This document shows, piece after piece, positions 9,761 through 22,907 of a DNA stretch of 64,000 bases (its first letter is position 1; each line of letters begins with the position of its first letter). Position numbers and translations under genes: made by a program. Source of the DNA: Leptodontidium sp. MPI-SDFR-AT-0119 (Eukaryota > Ascomycota > Leotiomycetes > Helotiales > Leptodontidiaceae); the NCBI GenBank assembly GCA_020726505.1, contig JAHLEZ010000006.1:930001-994000 (forward strand), in the 5' to 3' direction. The notes under the pieces are model-generated. The model saw only the letters and a list, made by a program, of their open reading frames with translations, ran no database searches and was not told where the DNA came from.

Positions 9761-12700
9761 TCAACTACTCACACCATTGGCGACCGGTTTCATAGGATCA
9801 GGGGACGGGACCCGTCCATTAGTAGAAAAAGCCACCAGAGAAACTCCGTTAGATTTTCCATTAATGTTTTTCCCCGTTTCGAATTCAAGCCCACCAAGCT
9901 CTTTCTCCTTCACCAACTGCGCCGACCCATCCTCGACCTCGACGCCAGCAATGAAGATCTCGCTGACGCCCTCCAAGCTGGCGACGAACATGCACAGCAA
10001 ACTCGCGATGATGAAGTGACTGATCGTAGACCCGATTTCCAGCCAGGAGCCCTCGTCCTTGACGACCCAGAAGAAGTGCAGTGTGAGGAAGTCGCTGATG
10101 GCCATGACGACCATGAAGAGTGCTGAGGGCGCGACGCCTAGGCGTTTGTTCAGGATGCCAAGGTTGGCTGAGATGAGGGCAAAGGGAACCATCAGCTTCA
10201 GTATCAGGAGTGCGCCTTGGGAGAAGGGATCGAAGACTGGGATCAGTCTGTTGACGCTTTCTAAACTGAATGCCGATATCGAGGCAATGTTTCCGGTGCT
10301 GAAGAAAGCGGATTGTAAGAGTGTGAGGAAGAAGAGAGAGGTTCGAGCGTCAGACAGTGTGAGTGATCGGAAAGGTGATGAAGCAAGTGATGCTGGCACT
10401 GCTCCGTTTCCATTTGCAGTGACTGCTGTTTGGTCTTTGCTGGAGACGTAGATGCGATGCTCCAGACGAACCCAGGTTATCAGCGTAACGCAGAACCCTA
10501 GGTAAAAGAGACCTTCGTACGAGATGGTGAGGAGAACAAACATTGGCGAAAATGTCAGGTATATAACCATCAACCGATGAAGATAGTGATTGTTTGGCTG
10601 GAGTCGATGGAGGAATGGCATGATTAAAGGCAGTACTTTTGATCATTAGCACAAATGCATTTTGAAGAAACCAAGGATACTTACTCAAAACTATGAATCC
10701 CAAGATCTGATTTCCACGAGGAAGGCCCAGCTTTGCTTGCAGTGACAAGGCACTTGATCGTGTCACAAGTAAAGCCAAGACGATGAATCCAATCTATACC
10801 GGTCAGAACAATCCATCAAACCTTCAATTCATTCTTACCTGAGCACCGATCAAAGATCTTGACAGCCTATTGTCAGCTGGTTCGATCGAGTCTCCAGGTA
10901 ATTTCGACGTCTGAAGCAACTTCTCCTCGAAGATGAGGTATGCAATACCAATTACAACCATCAAGCAACCCCCTGACATTCTGTTTGATCCGAAATTAGC
11001 ATAAGCCCGGTGGGAAGCACAAGGGAACTTACATGAGGGTCACGTCTTCAGTCTTCATCGCAGGTAGCAGAGTAAATGAACTCATAGCCATACATGCAAC
11101 CAACCAAGTTCCCACAAGCTCTTTATTCGTCTTAAGGAAACCCATCCCGTAAAACGCCGGCCAAAATGCAGCAGCAACCCATAATACAGAGAACACCTCC
11201 CGATGCGTGTAACCTAATGCCTACGAAACTGTAAGTTGCTGACAGACCCCAACACGTTGGAACTTACAAGTGATTCAATGAGACCTAAGCCAACGATGGC
11301 TTTCAAAACAAGTACAACAGAGCCGCCAGCGGATGTAATATGGCCGAAAAGAGCCTTCTTCCCCTCCTCAAGTGCCTTCCGACGGGCGTACACCTCTTCC
11401 CAGAAGGCAACTGGGAAGATGGCGTATGCGTAGTATGTGTAAGGCGATTTTGATACAATGAAAGAAGCGTAAAGTATAACAAGAACAGAAGAGAAGAAGA
11501 TGGTGCCAAAAAGAGTTCGTGAGGTCTCGGTCTTGCCGTGAAGTACGTGAAGGTCGATAACGGTCGTTAGAGCAAATGCTATCCATCCCAAGTAGCCAAT
11601 GGTTATGAGTGCTCGAAGGAACAGCCAATCGTAGGTTTGTAAGTAGCGAAGACCAGCTATACCAACATTGACAAGTGCCGCGGTCTCCTGGATTGCTTCC
11701 TCGTGACGGCCTTCGTCGATCAGAGCTCTAATGGCTGCGAGTCGGTGGTTCACAGAGTGCTCCTCGTCACCGAGAGCTTTGAACGGTCGATATCGTAGCT
11801 CGGTAGCTTTTTTCTGCTCTTCCTTGACACGGTACATGTCAAGAATTCCTCGAGCGTTGGCAAGGAAAGCTTCGGATTTGGCCGCAATGTTCCCAGACAA
11901 AAAGGATAGCGGTAGCTCGCCAACCGAGTTGACAGGGAAATCGAGCCCGGCGAGATATGCCATCAACGCAGCGACATCTGCTTGAGCAACATCATGTCTC
12001 TGGATATGATCTAATCCCCAATCAGAAGACAGTTCATCATGACCTGGCGCAATTTTGCCTTCGTGCTTGACAGGTTTGGCGACTCCAGATCCCCATACAA
12101 TGAGCGGGGTACGAGTATTATCAGGATGGCCATCTCCATGACTTCCCCAATCACTCATTCCATGGTCTGCAGTGAACACAAATGCGGTCTTGCCATCGTT
12201 GTAGAAATCCTCTACCAGCTTCGTGACCTCCTTCACGCCTTGGTCCACAACTTGGATGTTGCTCAAATATTCCTTGGAATAGGGTCGGTGTCCGTGTCCA
12301 TTCGTGTCCAGTCCCAAGAGATGAAGGAAGAAAACCTGCTTGTCCTGTCGGAGCGCAGCATCCAGCGTAGCATTTGTAGCAGCCTCTGCGAAAAGCGCCT
12401 TAACCCTATCAAGCACCCAAATATCCAGAAGGACCGCATCTCCGGAAAAGTCCTCTTCCTCAGACCCATACATAAATGCATCTACTCTCCCAGGTTCCGC
12501 ACCCAGCTGGAACATAGGCAGAATATCCGGACTGCCCCATGACCATGTATGTTTGCTCCTGTTGAAAACACTGTCGAAGTTGACCGGGTTCAGTTTCCAC
12601 CCAGTAGTCACCGCAGACACATCTTCGTAGAGCCCTGCGATGAGAGCTACATGTCCAGGCCTGGATTCGGTAGGGACTCGAGTATGCGATACGCCAAAAG

Positions 12701-13060
12701 TGCCATGCTCGAGGACGCGGGAGCGCAGAAAGGGGGCGAGGGGACGGGGGACGAGATCCGCCTCGTTTTTTGGGTATGGTTCTGGAAAGGATTGGAAGGC
12801 TTTATCTGCTCGAAGACCGTCACCTGTAGCATTGACAATATTTAGCAAGAATACCACTGAGAGTTTGAGATAGTAGTCGTACCAACGAAGAGAACCAGCC
12901 GTTTGGCTGGAGCTTCAACACCATCTGGCCTTTCCACCCCAAACTCTCGCATCCCAGACACGATTGGACTGACGAAATAAATGTCAAATATGGAATAGAT
13001 GTACACCAGATGAAAAGCCAGCGCAATGGCCAGAAATCCAAAGCGATTGACTCGAGCCAT
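9761..13060 (-). CDS. MCD4: GPI ethanolamine phosphate transferase 1 (Mcd4/PIG-N)
   Basis: Adds the first phosphoethanolamine to mannose 1 of the GPI anchor precursor in the endoplasmic reticulum. Six exons: 12893-13060, 11268-12833, 11033-11220, 10839-10980, 10685-10793 and 9761-10635. They join in phase to 1015 residues, the usual family length. The N-terminus has one membrane helix (about residues 7-28, [20 protein letters not shown]). An alkaline-phosphatase-like lumenal domain follows, with the metal and nucleophile motif VGDGLRADK across the first splice, DTNGHGHRP, and [15 protein letters not shown]. The C-terminal half is multi-spanning (LIVL-type helices from about residue 430 on), with the conserved [15 protein letters not shown] start. 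Every intron has GT and AG ends. Identification is very secure. Confidence 0.97.
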
Positions 13061-13745
13061 GGTGCTTTAAATGTATTCGTATGCTTGGGGGGCGTAGGGT
13101 ATTGTTCGTCCGGCCAGAAGAAATGGTTCGAATCGGAATTGATCTGGGGTTTATCTCATTGGTAGCTTTTAAAGGAGTGGCACGTCCGTGGGATGGACAG
13201 ATTCATGTATAGGTGGCTGTTGAAGAACGCGTCCTCGAAATTTTTGGTTGAAGGTTGCTAGCTGCCGCGACTTGTCTTGTCACCCCAATGGCGATGTCAT
13301 TTTGCCGAGAGAATGACAGGGGCTATTCTCGGATTCCGCGATTAGGGGTATAAATCAACCACTTCTCAGGGGCGAGGGGCTATTGTTTACGTCTCATATT
13401 TCAGAACAGCAGAATGTGGGTGACTTCCATTTTTAGGATTGATGAAACTGTGCCATTTGCTCATTGGTGCTCGCACTTCCTGATTGCCAACTGAGTCCAT
13501 ACAACTTCTCGCTACCCCTGAACATGATTCTCCATCAACAGTGGCACAAGTAGTGACTCTAGCCACCTATAAAACCAATCCCAAGCATTGAAAAACATAA
13601 TCATATGTTCATGAAAAAGTACTCCGGGTATGCCACAATCAAAAATGCAATCACCGCCATCTCTGATATGATTCCTACACTCCTAAACTCCACACTTCAC
13701 CAACACCAATCCAAACTCCAATTACCCCTAATACCTCAGAATAGT
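13061..13745. other. Intergenic region between MCD4 and the monopolin gene
   Basis: Upstream flank of MCD4 (minus strand) and downstream flank of the Csm1/Pcs1 gene. No coding frame with a domain is seen. Confidence 0.4.
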
Positions 13746-15380
13746 TTAAGCTGGCTTCTCGGTCAAAGCTTTGCCTACTCGAGCGTAAAATTTTGCAGCT
13801 TGAGGTCTTGGAAACGTGATCTCATCGACCAAGTAGTCTGGAAGCAGCTCCATTAACGCCTTGTCTCTGCTTGGGTCAAGTTGTGGAATGTAGCTACATT
13901 GAGTGTCCTCGTAACTCTCTGCTGACTTTTCGTTTGCTGCAGCAAGCTTGAAATGTAAGGCTAGATGTATGGTTAGCATTTATCTCAAATGCGTCAAGTT
14001 GAAGTACTTACTGCCATTGCGACCGGTTTGAATACAATCAAAAATGTCCTCCTCGGATTCGCGCTTGACACTTCTGATAATCAGTCCAGTGAGATCACTG
14101 TACAGATCCTCCTTCAATTGAGCTGCCTGTGCGACTTGCGCAGCTTCGGCAGTTCCCATCAGGCGAATACCTCCATTGGCTTTCATGGCACTACCAGTGG
14201 TCTTCGAATGCGCACTCTCAACTGAGGCAGATGCCGTTCGATTTGCTGCTAGCTTTGCGGAGAGAGTCTTGTTCTCAGATTGGGCTTCCGAAAGACTTGC
14301 TGTCAACTTTGCGATTTGCGCCTTAAGAGTTGAAGCTTCTTTGGTCTGTGTCTCAAGCTTCGTCTTGAGCACCTCGTTCTTCTTCGTGATGTCTTGCTGT
14401 TTGGCTAATTCAGCTTTGAGAGACTCGATCAATGCACCACCATCTGAGACAGGGTTAGTGATTTCCGCAAAAACAGGATTTCTGGACCTACTCTTAGTCG
14501 TATTTGCTGTCTCCTTTCTCAATTTATCCATGTTTCTGTCTGCTTCCTTCACCCCTATCTCCTTCAGATCCTGGTATTTTATCATCAATGTCTCATACTT
14601 CTTGGTTGCTTCTCCAAGCTTGCGCCTCAACGCTGGATCGTTTCTTTCCGTATCAGATGCACTTCCTGCTCTTCGTCGTTGTGTGGAAGGTTGGCGTTGC
14701 CGAGAATGAGATTGTGTCCGAGAAATACTTCGTACTGGTTTCGATACTGGAGCTTCGACTACTTCATCGTCTGCGTCAATGTCCATGTCCATTTCTTCAT
14801 ATTGGGTTTCCTGGACGACTTTCTCTGGGAATGCTTCCACTGGCTTTTCCTTCCTCGCTGGTCCCGTCTTCTTCGCTGCGCGTGCCTTTGGCTTAGTAAC
14901 CTCTGGAGCTTCCTCAACAATGGAGTCATTTTTAACTGCAGGCTTCACAGCCTTTCCTCGAGTCGTTGCAGCCTTCTTCGTAACCTTGGGTTTCGTTTTC
15001 TTAGCCACGACCATCGAGTCTTCCACCGTGCCTTCCATAACCACATCCTGCTCGAAATCGTCAAGCTCGTCCTCGTCGCCAGCATACTGATTTGTCTTGT
15101 CCTTCAGAGCTGGTCTTTTGGTCTTCGCGGGGGCTACATCAATTTCCATTGCCTTTGCCACGAGACGACCGCTTGTCCGACGCGCCGGAGCCTTTGCTTT
15201 CGTCTTTGTGACTTTGGTTGGCGCTGGTTTCGATGGTGCAGCCTTAGGTCTTCCGCGCGCCTTTTTCGGGGGCATCTTGTTCTCTGCTGCAGAGTCTGGT
15301 GTTGGCATTCCAAATTGGCCGTCGTCAGAATCGGAGTCCACCAGTCCAGAAAGTGTTGATAGTGGCTTAACTTTTGGCAT
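13746..15380 (-). CDS. Monopolin complex subunit Csm1/Pcs1
   Basis: Chromosome segregation protein of the Csm1/Pcs1 family, which clamps microtubule attachment sites at kinetochores and acts in rDNA cohesion. Two exons, 14012-15380 and 13746-13960, with a 51-nt intron, give 527 residues. The N-terminal half is disordered and very basic, with repeated K/A/T stretches (AT-hook-like KKARGRPKAAP, RRTSGRLVAK) and acidic patches. A coiled coil spans roughly residues 290-400 (LRRKLGEATKKYETL through LKAQIAKLTASLSE). The C-terminal globular domain starts near EDLYSDLTGLIIRSVKRE and ends with ITFPRPQAAKFYARV, which fits the Csm1 fold. I chose the ATG at 15380 (MPKVKPLSTLSGLVDSD) because the upstream 56 residues of the open frame look non-coding. 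It is divergent from MSP1. Confidence 0.9.
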
Positions 15381-15975
15381 TGTTGTCGCGTCGCGGTCGC
15401 TGAGCGAAAGCCCCAATTGAAAAAGGTTGGTACTTTTTGGGTTGGATGTATTGCGCAGCTCAACCGATCGAAAAGCGGTTGTGGGTTTACGCGTTGGATG
15501 TGACGCGCAAAATGCTGGGATGGCGATGTGAAGCTGGGATAGCAACAATCGAGGGGAAATGTTTGTTTACATTTCGGGCCCACCGGTGGCCCACCAGGTG
15601 TGATGACTAATAAGCGGCCTACTTCGCAAGGCCTCGGCCCGCTCACAGGAACAACGGGACATAGAAGATATAGATATGTTTGGGTAAATAAAACCATTCG
15701 CAACATGCGCATATGATTTCACTCAGTCTGTAAGACTTAGCTTGTGAATAGCAGCCAGTCAGTTCTCTTTTGGTAGTCATCTTAGCATATCTCCTCCAAA
15801 ATTTACAGGTCCAGGTAGATCTTAAATTTAAGCTCAAACTCCACGTCACCAGCCACAGCGAGTGGCGTAGATTTCTCAAGCCGCGAGTTCGCAGCGCCAA
15901 CTCCCCATCTCCAAATCCACACCTCAAGCATTTCATATCAGATCATCTGGACATCTTTGTCCAGAAATTATCACC
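15381..15975. other. Divergent promoter between monopolin and MSP1 genes
   Basis: A 595-bp region between two genes transcribed away from each other. It includes the 5' part of the monopolin open frame, judged untranslated. No other gene is recognised. Confidence 0.45.
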
Positions 15976-17385
15976 ATGGGAGATGGACCCTCCAGGAAAC
16001 TGGGTTTCATCCAGGATATCCTGCTCATTCTAGTCTCTGTAGGTTCCTTTCAACACTTATCAGCCTGGCTTCCAGCCTTCCCATTTCCTGGCTCTTGCTA
16101 ACCCGTTGGTACAGAGTACTGCCATGTACTATATTGCGAAGAGTGTAGTTTCAAGTCTACCTCTTGCAACAGATCCCGAGAAGGAACAACACGAGCAAGC
16201 CCGCGTCAGAGCTGCGGCCAACCTTCGCCGATTAGACAAGTCGAGACAGGAAGCTGATTCGGAGGATGACTCGGGGCAGGGGACAGATAATTCCAGGCGA
16301 CCGCGGAAGGAGGAGTTAAACTTGGACCAGTATGAAAGTCAGATAGCCATGGAAGTGGTGGCGCCTGAGGATATACCTGTTGGATTCGATGGTATGTTGC
16401 GCCCTCCGGTTTCTCTATGCATGTGCTAATGGCATAGATATCGGCGGTCTGGACGATATTATCGAAGAACTGAAGGAATCGGTCATCTACCCTCTCACGA
16501 TGCCTCATCTATACTCTCAATCATCTTCGTTACTGGCTGCTCCGTCCGGCGTACTTCTCTATGGTCCTCCTGGTTGTGGCAAGACCATGCTTGCGAAAGC
16601 ACTTGCACATGAGAGTGGAGCATGCTTCATCAATCTACACATATCGACATTGACCGAGAAGTGGTATGGAGATTCAAACAAGCTTGTACGAGCAGTCTTC
16701 TCGTTGGCTAGGAAGTTGCAGCCGACTATTGTCTTTATCGACGAGATAGATGCTGTTCTTGGGCAGAGGCGGAGTGGTGAGCATGAAGCTAGTGGCATGG
16801 TGAAAGCAGAGTAAGTTCTCAACTGTACCTAGGTATGATGATGGAGTTTTATTAACAGACATTAGGTTCATGACACTATGGGATGGTCTCACTTCATCAA
16901 ACGAGGTTGGGCTTCCTGCACGAATCATGATTCTTGGGGCAACGAACCGAATCCAAGATATCGACGAAGCAATTCTAAGGAGAATGCCCAAGAAGTTCCC
17001 GGTATCTCTACCATCAAACTCACAGAGGCGGCGAATCTTAAAGCTCATCCTGAAAGACACCAAGACTGATCCTGATCACTTTGACATCGAGTACCTGACT
17101 CGTGTCATGGCAGGTATGTCGGGCAGTGATATCAAAGAGGCCTGCAGAGATGCTGCTATGGTTCCAGTTCGAGAGTTTATCAAGGAGCAGAGAGAACGAG
17201 GGGTGGCTATGTCTGGAGTGAGAACGGAATCCGTTCGTGGAGTCAGAACTGAAGACTTCTTCGGGCGCAAAGGAGGTGGGCAGATTATCAAGGACAATCA
17301 TGCACGCCACTCGGCGAAAAAGACCCAGAAGAAAGCCGAAGGGTCAAGTGATGAATATGAAGACATTGATGAGGAAGCAGACTAG
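15976..17385 (+). CDS. MSP1: Msp1/ATAD1 AAA ATPase of the mitochondrial outer membrane
   Basis: Membrane-anchored AAA translocase that pulls mislocalised tail-anchored proteins out of the mitochondrial and peroxisomal membrane. Exons 15976-16038, 16115-16391, 16438-16810 and 16866-17385 give 410 residues, the expected size. An N-terminal membrane helix lies at about residues 9-32. The AAA module begins at [14 protein letters not shown]. Walker A is GPPGCGKT (about residue 156), Walker B is IVFIDEID, sensor 1 is GATNR, and the arginine finger region is DEAILRRMP. The pore loop KWYGDSNK is also present. The C-terminus ends in an acidic tail [10 protein letters not shown]. The exon 1 boundary falls inside the membrane helix. 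Start ATG is in a good context (ACCATGGG). Confidence 0.96.
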
Positions 17386-18217
17386 ATGGATCGAGAGGCT
17401 TCGGGGCTGGGTAGAGCGTTTGATGATAATTAGATACCATTGTATCATACGGTTGTGGCGTTTCGGGGTTCTTACATGCTAGAACGCCGCTTTGCATATA
17501 TGGTTGGGGTGGGAATACTAGGTAGGTAGGAATAGAGAAGCTTGTCTATCTCGACAAGTGGAACGAACGCCTTACAAGCAAGAGCTTCAAGTCGTTCCTG
17601 AGCCTCCTTCGTGTGCCTCGTTTCACTTCCTAAGATACCTATTTAACCCATACTATAGCCGCGTGACAAGAACTGATCTTTACCCGCTGGGCCATCTGCA
17701 CATCTAGGACCCCGAGTTCCTCTTTCATCAGGACGTTTCAACCACCACAACAAAGTTCTGTCATACAAGCGATATCATACCTATTTGCTCTAAGCTCATC
17801 CCTATCCACCTAGTAAATCTTCGTACGCTGGCCAGCCCTCTCACTGCCCCTGTTTACCATTCCTCAGGCACAGATTGAGGCTCGATCACGTCATTCAAGG
17901 CGTGCTCGTTAGCGAAACGGGCTCCAATCTTGGCTGAAATTCATTTTGCAGCTACCCCACGATTGGTGACTCCGATCCTGGCCGAACCACCGAACTGAGC
18001 ACAGCAGCTGCCGCCGCGTTGAACAAAAGGCTCCGCAGACTTTTTGGTCATACCTCTCCCTCCACAATCAAACACCATACCAAAGAAGAGACCCAGGTCA
18101 ATTGCTGTCTATTGAGCTCAACCTCAGTCTGATTTCTACGGACAAAGCATCGATCGAGCCTTGCCCCACTATCGAAACCTCCCGATCCCTCATCCGCCAC
18201 CCTTTCGGGCACGCAAA
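17386..18217. other. Intergenic region, promoter of cystathionine beta-lyase
   Basis: No coding frame is recognised. The region follows MSP1 and precedes the next plus-strand gene. It contains a possible sulfur-regulator site, listed separately. Confidence 0.45.
17885..17894. promoter_or_regulatory. Possible CYS3/MetR-type site
   Basis: ATCACGTCAT matches the CYS3 consensus ATGRYRYCAT at nine of ten positions and lies about 320 bp upstream of the cystathionine beta-lyase ATG. CYS3/MetR bZIP factors activate sulfur genes in Neurospora and Aspergillus. One imperfect match can occur by chance. Confidence 0.25.
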
Positions 18218-19633
18218 ATGTCTACACCGCCAGGACCATCAGGAGGAGCTGGGAAGCTCAATGGCATTGGAAAAGCCTTTTCTCAAATAGATCTTGATGG
18301 TCACGATCTGCCACCCTCACCAGCACCTTCCAGTCCTCGAAACGGTCGAAAATATGCTTTGGCAACAGAATTGGTCTACACTGAGAGCAAGGACCAGTAT
18401 GGTGCCTCAAGTATGCCCATCTACCAGTCCGCAACTTTCAAGCAAACATCTGCCAATGGCGGGAACGAATATGACTACACGAGATCGGGCAATCCTACGA
18501 GGACACACTTGGAGAGACATCTGGCAAAGATCATGAATGCCACAAGAGCACTGGTTGTTGGGTCTGGAATGGGAGCGTTGGATGTTATTACGAGGATTCT
18601 ACGGCCTGGAGACGAAGTCATTACTGGCGATGATTTATATGGTGGTACCAACCGACTGTTGACTTACATGTCACAGAACCATGGAATCATTGTCCACCAC
18701 GTCGACACCACGAACCCCGAGACAGTGCGAGGAGTTGTTTCACCAAAGACGGCCATGGTACTGCTGGAGACACCCACCAACCCCCTCATCAAAATTGTTG
18801 ATATTCCTTCGATTGCAAAGATCGTACATGACACGAACAAGACGGCATTGGTTGTGGTTGACAACACTATGCTGTCGCCCATGCTATGCAACCCCCTCGA
18901 ATTAGGTGCCGATATCGTTTACGAGTCAGGAACCAAATACCTCTCAGGACATCACGACATCATGGCCGGTGTTCTGGCTTTCAACGACCCAGCAATTGGA
19001 GATAAGATGTACTTCACAATCAACTCGACTGGCTGTGGACTGGCACCAAACGATGCTTTCCTCCTTATGAGAGGCATCAAGACTTTGGCCATCCGCATGG
19101 AGAAGCAACAGGCCAATGCTCAGAGAATTGCCGAATTCCTTGAATCGCATGGTTTCCGTGTCCGATACCCAGGTCTCAAATCCCACCCGCAATACGATCT
19201 CCATTGGTCCATGGCGAGAGGAGCTGGAGCAGTGCTGTCCTTCGAGACTGGAGATGTAGCTTTGTCTGAGCGCATCGTCGAGGCTGCTCGATTATGGGGC
19301 ATCAGTGTCAGTTTCGGCTGTGTCAACAGCTTGATCAGCATGCCATGCCAGATGAGTCACGCGAGCATCGATGCAAAAGTGAGAAAGGAGAGACAAATGC
19401 CGGAAGATATCATTCGACTATGTGTTGGAATCGAGGATGCGGATGATTTAATTGACGATTTGAGCCGAGCTGTAAGTAATCCTTGAAAAAAATCATGGTT
19501 CTCTGCTGACGCATAATAGTTGGTACAAGCGGGTGCAGTCACCGTTACATTGGATGGCTTTCACGCCGCTGGCCCGGCCAAAGCATTGGCAGACATCCCA
19601 ATAGAGGAGTCCGATGCGGCAGCAGCGCCGTGA
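18218..19633 (+). CDS. Cystathionine beta-lyase
   Basis: PLP-dependent enzyme of the Cys/Met family that cleaves cystathionine to homocysteine, pyruvate and ammonia in methionine synthesis. Two exons, 18218-19471 and 19520-19633, give 455 residues. The PLP lysine is K240 in ESGTKYLSGHHD. The cofactor-binding tyrosine and arginine sit in YDYTRSGNPTR, and VVDNTMLSPM carries the aspartate that pairs with the pyridine nitrogen. The family end motif IRLCVGIEDADDLIDDLSRA spans the splice. The whole-protein pattern (ALATELVYTESKDQYGASS, AMVLLETPTNPLIKI) fits fungal cystathionine beta-lyase better than gamma-lyase or gamma-synthase, though these are close relatives. An in-frame ATG at 18161 would add 19 residues. 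I prefer 18218 (MSTPPGPSGG). Confidence 0.93.
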
Positions 19634-20383
19634 GAATAATATTTCTTTGCTTGTATATTTGCATTTGCACAGGCGTCGGTGTCACATGGATGGGGGGTCG
19701 GGACTTGCTTCAAAAAGATCACGATGTTTATGAGCAATATTCGCTCACTAAAAACGCAATTTGAAAACTTTAAGACCGCGTCTTGTCTGAATCTGCCTTT
19801 CATTTCAGCCTCGTGACTGGCTGGCTGCTTGGCTGGCTTACTTCTCGTTTATGTACCCCAGATTGATCGTTCAAATTTCCCAATCAACCGTGGAAGTGAG
19901 GGGTCGCAGCAGAGGCTTTTTGATCTGTTTCTCGGGGTCATTCGCCCAATCATGGCGCTGCGTTTCAATATATCCTTTTTCTTTCGTGAAACCTGTCACA
20001 AAGTGCCGAGTGACATTCTAGAAATTTTTCCAAACCAACCCTTCACTTTAAATCAACTCTTATGGCTCGATTTCTCTTTCCTACTTATGAATCTTCATAA
20101 CACAAGAGTCTTCTAAACCTGCTTTTCTTTTGTTGACACCTAGCATGTTAACAACATCTTAATCCAATCTCAAGATAATTCTTAAATACTCTCAGCCACA
20201 CCTCGTAACACTTCCCCCAAATCAGAAATGTACCACATCGTGCCATGCAGTCCTTGCTGGTGAGATGTCGCACTACAACCATACGTCCCGAAGTCCAGAT
20301 GTATTCTTATCAGCTGCCTCGCCCCGAAAATTGACGTCCGCTCCTCCTCGGGTATATACATGCCTACTCGCCGCGCGGATGTC
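19634..20383. other. Intergenic region
   Basis: Between two plus-strand genes. No frame with a recognisable domain. It will contain the 3' end of the lyase transcript and the promoter of the membrane glycoprotein gene. Confidence 0.4.
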
Positions 20384-21407
20384 ATGGCTAGAACACACCT
20401 GGAGATGCCACGCCTCTTCCTCCTCTTACTCTTGCTCCTACACACAAACCCGACACATGCAATACCATGGCAAGAAGCTCCCTCTACCCTCCCAGTTGCG
20501 TCAAACACAAACACAGCAACTGCCACATACCCAGGAATACCTCCCCCTCCAACTCCCGCTCCGGGAATCGGATTCGGAAACGGGACGCTTGAATCCCCAA
20601 GTATATGCGGTTACGTCAACCATGATTTCCGTAAGTTCCTCCCCATCCCTTCCTTGATACTCATAACTCACACCTCCCTCCAAAGTAAACCCCTACACCT
20701 GCGCCTCCTCCCTCACCTGCCTCTGGAACACCCACCTCAACGTCGCAGCCTGCGGCTCCCCGTCCTCAATAACCTTCCACACATCCTGCATCCCATACCG
20801 CTACGCCTCCTCCTACACCACCAACAGCACCTGCATGACCGACACCTCAATCCTGCACTGCCCCTCCGACATCCCGCACTGCGCAACTGCGCGCCTAGGA
20901 CCAGCTGGGAACTACTCCATCCGAGCCTGCCAGCTGAACCCCGTATTCGGGAAACTGAAAGTCGAGTTGACTTACGAGGGGCAGAGTGTCTTGGGGTATT
21001 TACCTAGGTGGTTGAATGAGGGGGGTGTAGTGAGGTATGGGACTGTGACGCCTGATGGGTTGGGGAGTTTGAGTAAAGGTGTGGCTGCGGGAGGAGAGCC
21101 TGGAGTGAGTGATGGCGGTGGTGGGGGGTTGAATCCGGCGACTGTACCTGGTGGTGTGTTTACAGTTGTTGTGTCGAGTTATTTACCGGGGTTTGGTGGA
21201 GGGGGGGATAGGTTTTGTAATGCTACTTGTAGAGTGGAGAGATATGAGGCGCAGGTTGGGAAACAGGTCCTAGCTGGGGGACTGGTGGGTGGGTTTATGG
21301 TGCTCGGTTTGGTGGGGTTTGGGGTGTGGGTGTGTTGGGCTTGGAGGAGGAAGGTTGGGAGGAGGAGGGGGGAGGAAGGCGGGAGGAAGGCGGGGTGGGG
21401 TTTGTGA
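20384..21407 (+). CDS. Single-pass membrane glycoprotein, cysteine-rich ectodomain
   Basis: Not recognised as a named family. Two exons, 20384-20630 and 20686-21407, give 322 residues. A signal peptide is plain (MPRLFLLLLLLLHTNPTHA; a second ATG at 20405 would start right there). A proline-rich stretch PGIPPPPTPAPG follows, then a Cys-rich segment starting at ICGYVNHDF and continuing after the splice with YTCASSLTCLWNTHLNVAAC, which has several N-x-S/T sites. One hydrophobic segment lies at about 277-302 (VLAGGLVGGFMVLGLVGFGV), followed by a short basic tail of about 20 residues. This layout suggests a plasma-membrane protein with an outside sensor or wall-contacting domain, as in many fungal signal-peptide, Cys-rich, TM proteins. 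The function is unknown. The region after residue 215 is glycine-rich. Confidence 0.75.
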
Positions 21408-22907
21408 TGCAGGATGTTGGGGGGAAGGATGAGAGAGGGAGTGGGAGTATGGGTGAGGAGGTTGGGGGTAGTGGCAGGACGCCGAGTTTGGAGGATACTT
21501 GATTGCTGGTGGTGTGCCCCCGGTGAGAAGCCTACATGTAACGAGAATCGGTCTTGTCTTTTGGCCGGATATTTCATATTTATACCCATAAATAAAACCA
21601 TAAATCTCCATTTCAAATTTTGGACCAAACTGTCGATATTCAAACTTGAGCTTGAGTACTTAGCAAACCCAATTATATGTACTCAAATTGAATATGAGAG
21701 TAGATCAAACATTTTGGTTTACTTTTCCTCTCCGTCTTAAAGTGCTACGAAGAATCCCTCTCAAGCCGAAGAGTTTGAGGAGCCATGACGCTCAATTTCA
21801 AAAGTGCAAAAAACCACTCTTGTTATAGATTTATTGACTCCTATCTTAAAGCAGGGGTGAATTCCACCTGTCGCCGGCTTTGCGCTAGAGAACAAAGAGT
21901 GAATATAAAACATACGAACCGCGGGGTCAGAAAACTCTGTGACTCGAGCCTGCTCTCGCTTTGCTTGACATTTTCGCAACGCAGCACCACTTCTCCGCAA
22001 CATCCACGCTCCGTCGCTCCCTGGAACGCAAACCCACAGTGGCAATTCTCGGCCAAAATCTGGATCAATAGCCCTACACCTATGTCGAGAGTATCTTGAG
22101 ATACAATCTAGCACTCTCGGTATATATCATCAGCGTCGAAAATGCGAGGTCGAAGTCGCAGAAGATTCGACAGATCGAACATCACAACATCACCTTCACC
22201 CTCTCCCTGTCTCGCTGCTACCTTACTTCGGTACAACCGCAAATGAAGCTCTTCGGCGAGTTGAGTTGGCTTGAACCGAACGGAGGTGAAGCTATCACCC
22301 TGCGCCGGCGAGGCCAAATTCACCAGCACATTCCACGGCAAACACGTTAAGCGAGGCGACCACCTCCCAACTTCAAATAACCAAATAAGCGCAAACGCAA
22401 CACTTCACCTTTCAAAATTCCAGCTTCGATTGTTGTCAACACACACAATCCTCATTCTGCATTCATCTGAACTCGGAAACCCCAGAAGCTTCACTTCATC
22501 CCATTCTCCCCGTCAGCTAGGAAGTACGCATTTATGACAGGAAAGTAGTGTGTTGACATCTCCTACGCCTAAAAGCGAAAAGCTCGGCCCCTTGCTCGGT
22601 ACTGCTCCCTCCGATATATGTGTAGGCTTCGTATGTGTGGAAAGGCAGGGCTGGGCTTGGAGATTGTTGATTGTGACTTGGTTGAATGGATGAATTATTA
22701 TTTTTTAGCGGGGTTGGGGGCGTGGGGAGGTGAATATTCTTTTTTGGACGGTTTTAAAGTTTTGTTTTGTTTATGTTTTGCCGAAGCGAAACGCGACGGA
22801 GACGATGGCAGGACAGAGCAGCGGTAAACAAATCACACAGCATCACCAATTTCCTTCTCAACCTTCTCGTTCTCTTCCTCCACTTTTCGCTTCTCTTCTG
22901 TCTTCAT

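Noticed and set aside
14679..15359. 226-codon plus-strand frame
   Set aside because: Antisense shadow of the basic, repetitive part of the Csm1/Pcs1 gene.
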